Positions 23,089 through 32,730 of a DNA stretch of 64,000 bases are shown here, in pieces. Source of the stretch: Microplitis mediator. Lineage: Eukaryota; Arthropoda; Insecta; Hymenoptera; Braconidae. The number at the start of each line of letters is the position of its first letter. Within the stretch, counting starts at the first letter, position 1. A model generated the notes under the pieces. The model saw only the letters and a program-made list of their open reading frames with translations. It was not told the DNA's origin and searched no databases. The stretch is from contig NC_079971.1 of NCBI RefSeq assembly GCF_029852145.1, positions 13,683,697 through 13,747,696 on the forward strand, written 5' to 3'. Position numbers and translations under genes: made by a program.

Positions 23089-23725
23089 TATGTATGTGTG
23101 TGACCGGTCTATAACTTTTTAACTAATTAACCGATTTGGATGGTTAAGGTGGCAATCGAAAGAGCTTGTTGGCCATCAACTTTTCTGAAAATTTCAGATT
23201 ATTTGATCAAGTAGACTCGATAATATTGGCGAATTACGAAAAAAAAAATTTTTGTTTTTTTTGTTTTTTATTGATTTCTTAGAAATGACTTATACGATCA
23301 ACTTTAAAATCTAATCAGCTCTGGAACTTGATAAAACGCGCCGATTGCCGCCTTAGCCATCTCAATCGGAGTATTCGTTTGAGAGTTATCGCGGGAGAAA
23401 AAAATGGTAAAAAACGGTTTTTTGTGAATATCTTCGAAACAACTCAACCAAACAATTTCAAAAATTTATCAGCTCTAGAACTCAATAAAATACGCCGATT
23501 GCCGCCTCAACCATCAAACTCGGTCAATTCGTTCCTGAGATATCGAGGGAGAAAGAAATGCTAAAATCGGTTTTTTTCGAAAACAATAGCATACGAAAGT
23601 ATTTTCGAGCTCGAAGAGCTCGAAAGTGTGTTTACAATAATTTTTTCGAGCTCGAGGAGTTCGAAAACAGTGGGAAGTTTTGGGGCTGGCCCGCAGGGTC
23701 AACCGATAGACAGATTTTTTTTCAA
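22858..23725 (+). repeat. Repeat family R1, uninterrupted copy
   Basis: Runs from aacttcccgctaagaaaatc to ggctggcccgcagggtcaac. It shows the original site gacgttttgaggtcct into which the TIR element at 7650-8913 went in the sister copy. It contains a GT microsatellite and several attcgttcgagagatatcg-like units. Confidence 0.78.
23008..23085 (+). repeat. GT microsatellite
   Basis: About 35 gt units, nearly uninterrupted, inside repeat R1. Confidence 0.9.
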
Positions 23726-23744
23726 ATTTTGTCAAGCTGGTTCT

Positions 23745-24140
23745 TGTAGGAAACTTAATTTCCTACAAAAAGTATTTGATACTATGTATATGTCCAATGA
23801 ATTTGAAAAAAGTTACAGGGCTTTAAATGTCGACGAAAAGTGAAGTTTAAAAAATATTGATTTTTTGAACTAAAATGTCAACGGAAGGTGAACTTCATTT
23901 TTCGTTGACATTTAAAGCCTCGTAACTTTTTTCCCATTTATTTGACGTAAATATGAAATCAGATATTTTTTGTAGAAAATCAAAGTGCCTACAAGAGTAT
24001 GCTCGTCAAAATTAAAAAAAAAAATTTTTTTATTCCAATGAAAATGAAAAATAATTAAACAAAATTTAACACTAATTAAACTAAATTTTTGTTGATTTTT
24101 GAAGCCTCGTAACTTTTTCCCAGTTTGTTTGACGTTTATC
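23745..24140. repeat. Small foldback and repeat fragment
   Basis: Arms around 23755-23850 and 23885-23975 mirror each other (gggctttaaatgtcgacgaaa against ttcgttgacatttaaagcc). The following aaaatcaaagtgcctac and gcctcgtaactttttccc blocks mirror 22700-22780. Confidence 0.6.
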
Positions 24141-24688
24141 ATTGTCACGATATTTGAATATCGCGGCATCTTCGCATCAGGTCGGAGAAGGGCAACAAAT
24201 GGCAGCACACGCTGCTCAGCACGTCTCACCCATTGTTATTATTATTATACTGTTATTATTATTTTATGCATTATTTTATTTTTAGTTATTGTGTGATTAT
24301 TACTCGTTTAATTTACTAGATAAAAATGGCGGCTAACTCAGTAAAAATTACTGAATTTGATTTACTGATGAATGGATTTTACAGCCACCGGGATAATTAA
24401 TTGCGTATTTATTTATTTTTAATTATTTGATTTTTATTATTATTTTGGTTGGTTGGCGCATGCGCGGCAACGCAACAGTTGGCCTCGGTGAATTTATTTA
24501 ATTTAAATAAATTTATGGGCATTATGACTAAACTAAGGGAATATTTATGTATAAAATTATATAATTAATTATACTCTGGAAGAAGAATGGCCATTTAATG
24601 TCGAGAGTGGACAAATTACATGCCAAACAAGTCATTGCATCATGTTGATGTCGATGAGTGAATTAACATGCGACAGAGATAGTGCTCC

Positions 24689-24988
24689 ATTGGTTGAAAA
24701 GAGAAACCATTATAAAATGGCGCCGGCCGAGGTGCCGGCATGGGACTCACGTGCTGCCATGGTCAGACGTGGATAGTCCATTGTGAGAGCAAGATGTGTT
24801 GTTATTGTTGCCGAATTTATTTATTTTGAGACGCCATTTGGATTTGCCAAGCGGTACAAATTGTATTGGTTGATTATACAGTGTTGAAGACACATAATAT
24901 TAGTAATATTATTTCTGGACTTTGACTGTCAAATTGTCAATTAACTTAACCATGCAGCCGCTCAGAGTACTGGAGATTGGTGATGACT
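24689..24988 (+). promoter_or_regulatory. Candidate promoter and short first exon (host or LTR)
   Basis: attgg (inverted CCAAT) at 24689 lies about 20 bp before tataaaatgg at 24711. A GC-rich palindrome (gccggccgaggtgccggc) follows. An ATG at 24952 opens a 12-codon stretch (MQPLRVLEIGDD) that runs into gactGTAAGTacc, a near-ideal splice donor at 24989. The arrangement fits either a host gene's first coding exon or the U3-R of an LTR element. No acceptor or second exon could be identified. Confidence 0.25.
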
Positions 24989-25149
24989 GTAAGTACCTTT
25001 GAGTCTGTTACATTGGCGTGTAATTTGTCCCGCGTTGGTGGCCATTATTATTATATATCTCACGTGTGAGTGAGAGAGAGCGTCATAGTTATAGATATAT
25101 ATGCGTACTTATTTGTCCCGGCGACAAAACTTGAATCCAAACTTTGGAA

Positions 25150-25375
25150 GTTAAATTTAGGATTTTTTATTAATAATTATTGGTGACCGTATATGTTATT
25201 GACGGTAAATAATTATTAATATTTATTGGTATTATTTTGTATTTTTATTAATAATTATTGGTGACCGTATATGTTATTGACGGTAAATAATTAATACTAA
25301 TTATTATTATTATTTTATTTCTATTAATTATTGGTGACCGTGCACTGCTGCCGGTAAATAATTGGTATTATTTAC
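25150..25375 (+). repeat. Tandem repeat, three units with attattggtgaccgt
   Basis: Three units contain attaataattattggtgaccg followed by a cggtaaataatta tail. The first two are nearly identical (~95-bp spacing) and the third is altered (gtgcactgctgccggtaaata). Confidence 0.75.
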
Positions 25376-26375
25376 AATTATTATTTATATTTTCTAATCA
25401 TTATTTTGAAGAGTGTGGGGAAGTATTTATTTTGTTGGTGGATATTTATCCTTAATTAATTATTATTTGGATCTCATTTATTATTTGTTGGTAATTATTA
25501 TTTATATCATTTATTATTTGTGGTAAGTTTATACCCACCAGTAATTTTGTGGGATCAGTATTCACCATTTGGAAGTTTTTGCACTTATTTAAATATCACC
25601 AGTGGGTGCATTAGTAGTTTGCGATAACGATTTAATTTATTACCAGTGCAAATTTATTTTGAATTAATTATTAATCTTGTGATACATTTATTCCGTGCGC
25701 ATAAAAATTAGTATAATTAATTATTTATATTTACTATTTATCACGTGCAAGTGGTAACAAAGGGGAACATTTGTTATATTAATTATTGTTTGCGTTACTT
25801 GACTGCTGGTCAACAATTGATATATTGTGAAGTGAAATATTATTATTTATATTTTTTTTGTATTGTTATTAATACCTCGTTGAAACAATTTTGTTTATTG
25901 ATTTAAATTATATCGGGTAAATGGCTACCAACCCGGGATTTAATTAAATATTATTATTATTTATTTATTGCATCTATCTCTTTCTTGCTTTTCCTTTTCC
26001 AATACCTGAATACTGCTCTCTGATTATATTTATTATTTCATTTTCATTTCATTTTCTTTCTTTATTGTTTATTTGTTATTTTGTTCGTGGGGCACACGAA
26101 CTGGCGTCCAATTCGGTTGTCTAACCCAGCCTGAGAAGAGCTGAGTGTCCAGTGGGATCGTGGGCATCTCTAAAGGACATTTTTTTTGGTTTTGCTTCTT
26201 ATATTATTTTCAGTTTTACCATAGGTGGGCCTTAACGTCTATTTGACACTCACCACACTCCGCCGTGGGTAGTGTGAAATAGTAGTGAACGTTATATAAT
26301 GCTTCAGCACTTTTTTGTAGAGAATTTCATATCCTACAAAATCATACTAGACGAAATTTAAAAAAAAAATTTTTT
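25376..26375. other. AT-rich region with a PBS-like motif near 26102
   Basis: Highly AT-rich without ORFs. A GC-richer block at 26090-26175 begins gaactggcgtccaattcgg. TGGCGTCCAAT resembles the TGGCGCCCAAC seen at 59136 and could be a retroelement primer-binding site. About 26300-26380 shares the gagaatttcatatcctacaaa module with 22709. Confidence 0.3.
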
Positions 26376-26382
26376 CATTGCG

Positions 26383-26990
26383 GGTTGGAGGGTGCGGACA
26401 ACAATAAAGAATACGAGGAAGGAATTATCTTCCTATAATTTATTATTTATAGTGGATCTTTTCGAGAATTAAGAACCCAAACGTCTCCGAAGAGACTGGT
26501 GCTCTTGTTTAAGCCAAAAGTATTTTATGAAGGATAGAAAAATAGTTCTTTCACCTACCTTTCGATGTAACTTCTTCTAGTACGGCAGATTTTACCCCTC
26601 CAGAACGTTGCAGCTCGCTTGACCTTTCTCCTAGGATTTGGGTTGAGTGGGCGTGGCTGGGTTATAGGATAAGACCTTATGTACTACTCTCGAATGAAAA
26701 CCGCAAGGTTGGAGTGATGAACTTTGTCTTTATTTTGATGGTTCAAATTACAACGTTTTGAACTAAACGCCACTTATTCACTCTAGTTTTCACAACTTTA
26801 CATTTAATTTATATTATAGGATTATTTATCCTTAACAGATATTTTTATAAGACTTTTGTTTATATTTAATGCGTCCTTTTACACACCCGAAAAGTGGTTT
26901 TATGCGCAAATTAACTCGGCACGAGATGGAATCGCAAATTCACGTGATTTGCGTCACTGGTTCGATCGTACCGGATGGTTTTTAAAATCC
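26383..26990 (-). repeat. LTR-like repeat, copy related to 62220-62819
   Basis: Reverse-complement similarity to 62220-62819: ggttggagggtgcggacaac, cgtctccgaagagactggtg, cccaaacg, ctttcacctacctttcgatg, tttacacacccgaaaagtgg and attcacgtgattt all have partners there. Probably a solo LTR or a terminal fragment of the same family. Boundaries are approximate. Confidence 0.6.
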
Positions 26991-27149
26991 GAGAAATATT
27001 GTACTAGACGCCTGATTACTACGGTTGCGTGAGATCAAATTTTTAGATCAATATTTGAGGATTTTTAATAATGATTTGAATTCAATTACTGATTATTCAA
27101 CGCCGAAGCGGATTTTTGCAATAATTGGATACAAAAGATTTTAGTTTTA

Positions 27150-27452
27150 AATGCCTGCTCAACCGTCGTAATCGGTCAATTCGTTCACGAGATATCGTTG
27201 ATTAAAAAAGTAGTGAAAACCGTTTTTTTTTCGGATCTCTACAAAAAAATTAAATCATTCGATTCCAAAATCTAATCACCCCTAGAACTTAATAAAACTC
27301 GTCGATTGCCATCTCAACAATCCAAATCGGTTAATTCGTTCGCGAGATATCGTGGGAGAAAGAAATGATATAAAATGGTTTTTTTGAAAACAATGGAATA
27401 CAAAAGTATAATCGACGGCCCGCAAAGTTAACCGATAAACCGATTTTTTTTT
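27150..27452 (+). repeat. Repeat family R1, 5'-truncated copy
   Basis: Contains the attcgttcgcgagatatcg modules and the end aatcgacggcccgcaaagtt, a diverged form of the family 3' end. Confidence 0.6.
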
Positions 27453-27462
27453 GGGACACCCT

Positions 27463-27481
27463 TATATATATATATATATAT
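27463..27481 (+). repeat. TA microsatellite
   Basis: Run of ta units before tactagcagacccggcc, a terminus-like sequence. Confidence 0.8.
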
Positions 27482-27588
27482 ACTAGCAGACCCGGCCACC
27501 CGTTGCTGTGGCTAAGGATCTTGTCATATTAAACCGAATGGTGTGGCTCAATAAGTAATAGATCAAATTGAATGGAATATAGTATAGT

Positions 27589-28052
27589 GCCGGATAGCTC
27601 AACTGGAAGAGCACTCGGCGCAATACCGAATTGGTCTGGGTTCGATTCCCAGTTCGGGCTATCTATATTTTTCTCAATTTATCTATAAAATGTCTTATTG
27701 AGAAGGTTATTTGCATGTTTAGGTTTTCACTACAGTCGACTCTGTCTAAAAGTTCCACGTCGGGACAGGACCATTGCCTAAAGGTTCCCTCCCCACCATC
27801 AGCACTTCCTCTACAATATATTTCCCTCGAGCGCCGAGGCGCACGCGAAAACGAACACATTGCGCAGTAAACATGACCTCAAAAAAACGTGCATTTAAAG
27901 TTAGCGCTTGAAAACTGAATTGTGATTCTTCACTCGAGAAAGCGGGTGGGGGAATATCCGGGAACCTTTAAGCAATGTATCTTGGAACCTATAGACAGCG
28001 GGAACCTTTAGGCAGCGAACCTTCAGACAGAGTCGACTGTATATTTAAATAT
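27589..28052 (+). mobile_element. tRNA-derived SINE, family A, split by a pogo-type MITE
   Basis: The head at 27589-27662 has an A box (tagctcaactgg), a B box (ggttcgattcc) and a near-complete acceptor pairing, so it is clearly tRNA-derived. The anticodon loop (cgcaata) lacks U33, so it is not a functional tRNA gene. The body continues ctatatttttctcaatttat to gtttaggttttcacta, is cut by the MITE at 27733-28039, and resumes tatatttaaat. Transcription would be by RNA polymerase III. Confidence 0.75.
27733..28039. mobile_element. pogo/Tigger-type MITE (307 bp) with TA duplication
   Basis: Inverted ends CAGTCGACTCTGTCT and AGACAGAGTCGACTG, flanked by TA at 27731-27732 and 28040-28041. The empty site cactatatttaaat is visible in the SINE copy at 29940. 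End sequence and TA duplication fit the pogo/Tigger branch of Tc1/mariner. The 79-codon frame inside is not a transposase. Non-autonomous. Confidence 0.85.
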
Positions 28053-28165
28053 AGTGGAAACCTAAACATGCAAACATGCAAATAACCTTCTCAATAAGAC
28101 AATTTATAGATACATTGAGAAAAATATAGATAGCCCGAACTGGGAATCGAACCCAGACCAATTCG
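28053..28165 (-). mobile_element. tRNA-derived SINE, family A, truncated at the tRNA head
   Basis: Minus-strand copy. The tail atagtggaaacctaaacatg leads into the body, and the B-box region gggttcgattcccagttcgg is present (28137-28157). The A-box half is missing because Helitron sequence starts at about 28170. It is tail-to-tail with the copy at 27589. Confidence 0.75.
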
Positions 28166-28440
28166 AACCCACACCAAATTAAAATGTGGGCATGAGGCAA
28201 ACCTCGCTTTTCCACAATCGAATACAACCAACAACGTGTGACACCAAAAAATGAATATTTAACAATAAAATCAATTAAGGATTTGAATTTTTGTTTGAAC
28301 ACACGTGCAATTATGCTATGGCGATGAATCGCTTGTTGTCCTGGTAATAGTAAAGTTTGTATCTCTTTCCAACTCGGATTACATGTGAATGTAATAAACA
28401 AATTATAGCTTATATAAAGTCCTTTAAGAGAGTAAATCAC
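28166..28440 (-). pseudogene. Canonical Helitron Rep fragment (HUH nuclease)
   Basis: Minus-strand translation gives FITFTCNPSWKEI, LLPGQQAIHRHSIIARVFKQ and, near the end, EKRGLPHAHILIWC. This is the Rep region of rolling-circle Helitrons, and HAH in LPHAHIL is the two-histidine metal-binding motif. Only about 85 codons survive: the upstream side stops at a small MITE (28417) and the downstream side runs into a SINE. The catalytic tyrosines and the helicase are absent. It differs in style from the Helentron-type Rep at 49-51 kb, so two lineages are present. Confidence 0.85.
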
Positions 28441-28563
28441 CGTCGGAAATTGTCGGAATTTTTCGGTTTGTAATGTTAATGAGTAGTAACGGCGTGAGAT
28501 TAGACTTCTTTTTCTATAGTGGGGGTAAAAACCGACGGCGACTTACTCTCTAGGAGGACTTTA
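28417..28563. mobile_element. Small MITE (~147 bp)
   Basis: Inverted ends of about 30 bp with a few mismatches: aaagtcctttaagagagtaa then tcaccgtcgg on the left, with the mirrored ccgacggcgacttactctct and aggaggacttt on the right. Flanks are TA on both sides. It interrupts the 5' side of the Helitron Rep fragment. Internal sequence non-coding. Confidence 0.65.
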
Positions 28564-28584
28564 AAACATTTGTATTTCTAACAT

Positions 28585-28599
28585 AGCGCCATCTATTGA
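28585..28599. promoter_or_regulatory. Possible insect CTCF-type motif
   Basis: agcgccatctattga closely resembles the published CTCF core (reverse complement tcaatagatggcgct; by my count 12 of 14 positions fit). A single motif inside repeat DNA is weak evidence. Confidence 0.25.
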
Positions 28600-28852
28600 A
28601 TACTTACTCAATCTACTCAACAGATGTCGTTATCGGTTAGAATCGGTTGGAGCTTACAGATAATTGTGACTGACAAATAATAGACAAATAATTTGCAATA
28701 AAATAATATTGCGACTATAAATTGAGATGTAAGCTATCCTATCTTTCAAGTTGGATCAAATTGCACACGGTGTGCAAATCAAATTTAAAATCGGTTCAGT
28801 AAAATCGGAGTTCATCGCGGACAAACAACGTGACACGTAATTTTTATATATA

Positions 28853-28853
28853 A

Positions 28854-28897
<44 letters not shown>
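28853..28897 (+). repeat. TA microsatellite
   Basis: Long run of ta units after the tail of the host element. Confidence 0.85.
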
Positions 28898-28901
<4 letters not shown>

Positions 28902-28919
28902 GAAACGTTTTTTTTTTCT

Positions 28920-29780
28920 GCGAATTTTTTGAAAATTGTTAATTTCTTTTGTCATTTCTTTGCATTTGCCGAGTCACCAACGCAAAAATTTGAGAAAAGT
29001 CCAAAAAAAGAAAATTTTTTTCATTTTGATTATGATTACACAATTGAAGGAACAAAACTTGCTCCTTTAATTGTTTAGCGAAACTTTGATCGATGATTCC
29101 CAAAAAAGTCCGATAGATCAATTTATAAATTTACAGGGGTCTTGGGGGAACATTAAGCTAAAAAAGTCCCTGGCAACATTATTTTTTTATCGATCTTTGC
29201 AGAGTAGCGGTCGATTTACTAAAAATCCGAAAAAGGTCATTTTTTGTACTAACTTCTAATGGATGTTAAAAATAAAAAAATTTTTTTTTTTTTCAAAAAA
29301 TGATGACAGGGTCTTGTAGGGAATTCATTCAAATTTTCAACGCCGCCCTTCAACTTTCTGTGCGATCATTGGTACCTGAAATATCGATGATCAAAGCCAA
29401 AAGGATCATTTTCTGTTTGAAGGCTGATATCTCTGCGACAACTTGTCCTACGAGGTTAAAAAAAAACCAAATTGAAGCTGAATAAATTTGTTAAACGAGC
29501 TATGCATTCGTTGAGTTAAAAGAATTTTTCCGTGGTCCGTGGGCTTTTCGGAAGAAAAAAAAAAATTTTTCATTTTTTGTCTCGCGGTATTTCTTATGTT
29601 TGCGCAATAACCGGAGCTCTTAAAAAATTTTGAGAAAAATGCATCAAAACTAGAGATTTTAAGCTATGAAATGCTTTTTTTTTTAATCTCGATACGATTA
29701 TTTTTTACCGAGTCACAGCCTTCCAAACATCACTAAAAAATTCATAAAATTTTTCTGCTCCTTTAATTTTTTGCATTAGT
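28920..29780 (+). repeat. Single arm of the 32.7-kb foldback family
   Basis: Direct match to the right half of the palindrome at 32731-34516: catttctttgcatttgccga, gtcttgggggaacattaagc, gatgacagggtcttgtaggg, tatctctgcgacaact and the end ttctgctcctttaatttttt. It ends exactly where a SINE begins. Confidence 0.75.
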
Positions 29781-29956
29781 ATAGTATAGTGCCGGATAGC
29801 TCAACTGGTAGAGCACTCGGCGCGATACTGACATGGTCTGGGTTCGATTTCCAGTTCGGGCTATCTATACTTTTCTCAATTTATCTATAAATCGTCTTAT
29901 TGAGAAGGTAATTTGCATGTTTGCATGTTTAGGTTTTCACTATATTTAAATGGTAT
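29781..29956 (+). mobile_element. tRNA-derived SINE, family A, uninterrupted copy
   Basis: tRNA-like head from 29791 with box A (tagctcaactggtagag) and box B (ggttcgatttc), then body and tail ending cactatatttaaatgg. It supplies the empty site for the pogo MITE in the sister copy. Directly preceded by the foldback arm ending gcattagt. Confidence 0.78.
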
Positions 29957-29988
29957 AGTATAAATAAAATAAATACTATATATGTATA

Positions 29989-30959
29989 TTAGACTGATTC
30001 AAAAAAATCGACTAATTTTTTTTTTCTTCATTATATCGAAAATATTGTTGGAAATGACGAAAAAAAAATACTGTGAAAGTCTGAGCTCTTAATATTAATA
30101 TAAACAACTGCCGCATCGCGATTTTCTATTTCCCGTTTAAAGAACATGGGAAAATTTATTTTTAAAGCTTTGGAATTTTGTAGCTCTCGGTAAGACCAAT
30201 ACTTTTGAATGTTCAAGACATAGTTTTATGGGAAATTTAACGCTCTACAAAAAAGGTCTCTTATAATTTTTCGATATTTTCATTTCTTCAAAAGTAATTC
30301 GAAGTTAAAATTAGATTGACGATAAATTTTTACATTTTTTAAATTTTTTGACGCAACCATCAACTTTATCAGAAAATTTTGGAGGACATTTTTTGAAGAG
30401 CATTTTATTTTCTACAACTTATTAGAAAAAAATTTTCGATATTTCTCATAAATCGTAAGTTATTCGCAATTAATTGAAAATTGAATATAATTGATTTTAA
30501 GCAACAAAATTTAGATTATTTAAGAACATTTAAGTTAATCGCAAATAACATACGACTTAAGTGAAATATCACGAATTTTCTTTGAGATAAGTTGTAGGAA
30601 ACAGAATGCTCTACAAAAAATGTCCCCTAAAATTTTCGGATTAAGTTGATGGTTGCGTCAAAAAATTTTGAAAATGTGAAAATTTATCGTCAATCTAACT
30701 TTAACTTCGAATTACTTTTGAAGAAATAAAAATAATCGAAAAACTATAAGAGACCTTTAAGAGCTACTAAGTTCCAAAGCTTAAAAAATAAATTTTCCTA
30801 TGTGATTTAAACGGGAAATAGAAAATTGCGATGCGGCAATTGTTAATATTAATATTAAGAGCTCAAACTTTCACAGTATTATTTTTTTCGTCATTTCTAA
30901 CAATATTTTCGATATAATGAAGAAAAAAAAAATTAGTTGATTTTCTTGAATCAGTCTAA
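29989..30959. repeat. Long palindrome, 971 bp (ttagactg family)
   Basis: Ends ttagactgattcaaaaaaat and its mirror ending cagtctaa, with arms of about 480 bp around a centre near 30474. Modules gagctcttaatattaatat, gctctacaaaaaaggtctct and a catgggaaaattta-like stretch are shared with the palindromes at 40621 and 46983. A transcript would fold into one long hairpin. Confidence 0.88.
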
Positions 30960-30970
30960 TGTAGATATAT

Positions 30971-32478
30971 GGGGCATTCCACGCCAAATCGACCACTTTT
31001 GAATCGACCCCTTTAGATGTGGCTGAAAATTTTTTCTCTTTTTTTTTTCCCCATCAAAAACGTTTCTCATAATTTTTTCAAATTTTTTCACTCAACCGAA
31101 AAAAAATAGAAATTTTCGAAAAAAATGGCTTTTTTCATTCTAAATAGCTATAACTTTTTCAAAATTCGACTGATTGGGACGATTTTTTTTCAAAATTTTT
31201 GTTTTTAAATGGTGTTTTTGAAAAAAAATACGAAAAAATTATTGCAACCAATTCATTTTTTTTCTTAGATTTTTAGAAAAAATCCAAAATTTTTCGATGT
31301 TCACCATTTTTGATTTTTGATTTTTTTTTTATATAAAACTTTGACTTTTTCTGCAGATCCTTAAATTTTTTCAGTGATGTTTTTTCGATTTACATTTTTT
31401 TTTTCCAATTGAAAAAAAAAAATTTTTACAACTAGCTTTATTTCTCATAACACCATGCTTAAAATTTTTGAGAGTGCTCCGAAAACTTTCAAACTTGGAA
31501 AAAAAAATTAAAACAAAAAATTTAAATGGTAATCCTCGAAATAATTTAAATCTTGTTCGAAAAATCAAGTTTAAAAATAGAAGAACCGTTTGAATAATTT
31601 TTTTGTATTTTTTTCTAAAAACTTCATTCAAAGACAAAGAAAATAGAAAAAAAAAGTTTTCGTTTGGTCCATTTTTGGACAAATGCTGGCAATTAAAAAA
31701 AAATTCCTTCTACACTCATTGTTTTATGGTTAAAAGATTTTTTTTTGAATTGCCAGCATCTGTCCAAAAATGGACTAAACGAAAACTTTTTTGTTCATTT
31801 TTTTTGTTTTTGAATATAGTTTTCAGAAAAAAATACAAAAAATTATTCAGACGGTCCTTTTATTTTCAAACTTGATTTTTCGAACAAAATTGAAATTATT
31901 TCGAGGATTACCATTCAAATTTTTTGTTTTTAATTTTTTTTTTTCCAAGCTTGAAAGTTTTCTGAGCACCCTAAAAAATTTTTAGCATGGTGTTATGAGA
32001 AATAAGGCTAGTTGTAAAAAAATTTTTTTTTCAATTGGAAAAAAAAAATATCAATCGAAAAAACATCACTCTCAAAAAATTTAAGGATCTGCAGAAAATG
32101 AAAGTCTTATATAAAAAAAAAATCAAAAATCAAAAATGGTAAACATCGAAAAATTTTTGATTTTTTCTAAAAATCTACAAAAATACAATGAAGATAGGTT
32201 GCAATAATTTTTTTGTGTTTTTTTTTTTCAAAAATTACATTTAAAAACTAAAATTTTGAAAAAAAAATCATCCCAATCAGTCGAATTTTGAAAATGTTAT
32301 AGCTATTTAAAATAAAAAAAGCCATTTTTTTCAAAAATTTCTAACTTTTTTTCGGTTGGGTGAAAAAATTTAAAAACATTATGAGAAACGTCTTTGGTGA
32401 AGTAGAAACAGAGAAAAAATTGTGAGCCAAATCTAAAGGGGTCGATTCAAAAGTGGTCGATTTGGCGTGGAATGCCCC
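30971..32478. repeat. Long palindrome, 1.5 kb (ggggcattccacgcc family)
   Basis: Left end ggggcattccacgccaaatc, right end its mirror, arms of about 750 bp centred near 31725, flanked by atat on both sides. A single arm of the family is at 16915-17161. Phe/Lys-rich frames on both strands reflect A/T runs. Confidence 0.9.
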
Positions 32479-32730
32479 ATATATATACATTATTTATTTA
32501 GTGGTTTTTTTTGATCCGACATCTTATTATGATAGATTATAACAAAATTCCTTGAAAAGTCGACCATAAAAACAAATACAATATCTAGATTTAAAAGAAA
32601 ATCTACCTTGAAATGAATAAAGAAAATATAACTAAATATTTAGTAATAGTATAACACGAATTAGGAATAAAGGAAGTGGGATGTTAGACACGAAGGAGGT
32701 ATATCTAATCTATGTATACTATAAAATTCT

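Larger units (their letters stand above)
27482..28860 (+). mobile_element. Host element for nested insertions (possible non-LTR-type repeat)
   Basis: Begins tactagcagacccggccacc after a TA run. The far end (28755-28850) carries ttggatcaaattgcacacgg, atcggttcagtaaaatcgg, cggacaaacaacgtgacac and a tttatatataaagat tail before a second TA run, a tail style I associate with insect non-LTR retroelements. Between lie two SINE copies, a pogo-type MITE, a Helitron Rep fragment and a small MITE. That both ends belong to one element is an inference. Confidence 0.4.

Noticed and set aside
27592..27662. Functional tRNA gene
   Set aside because: A and B boxes are present, but the anticodon loop lacks U33, the acceptor stem has mismatches, and four copies share a non-tRNA tail, so it is a SINE.
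31371..31985. Several Phe/Lys-rich frames of 64-103 codons
   Set aside because: They translate A/T runs within palindrome arms and appear on both strands.
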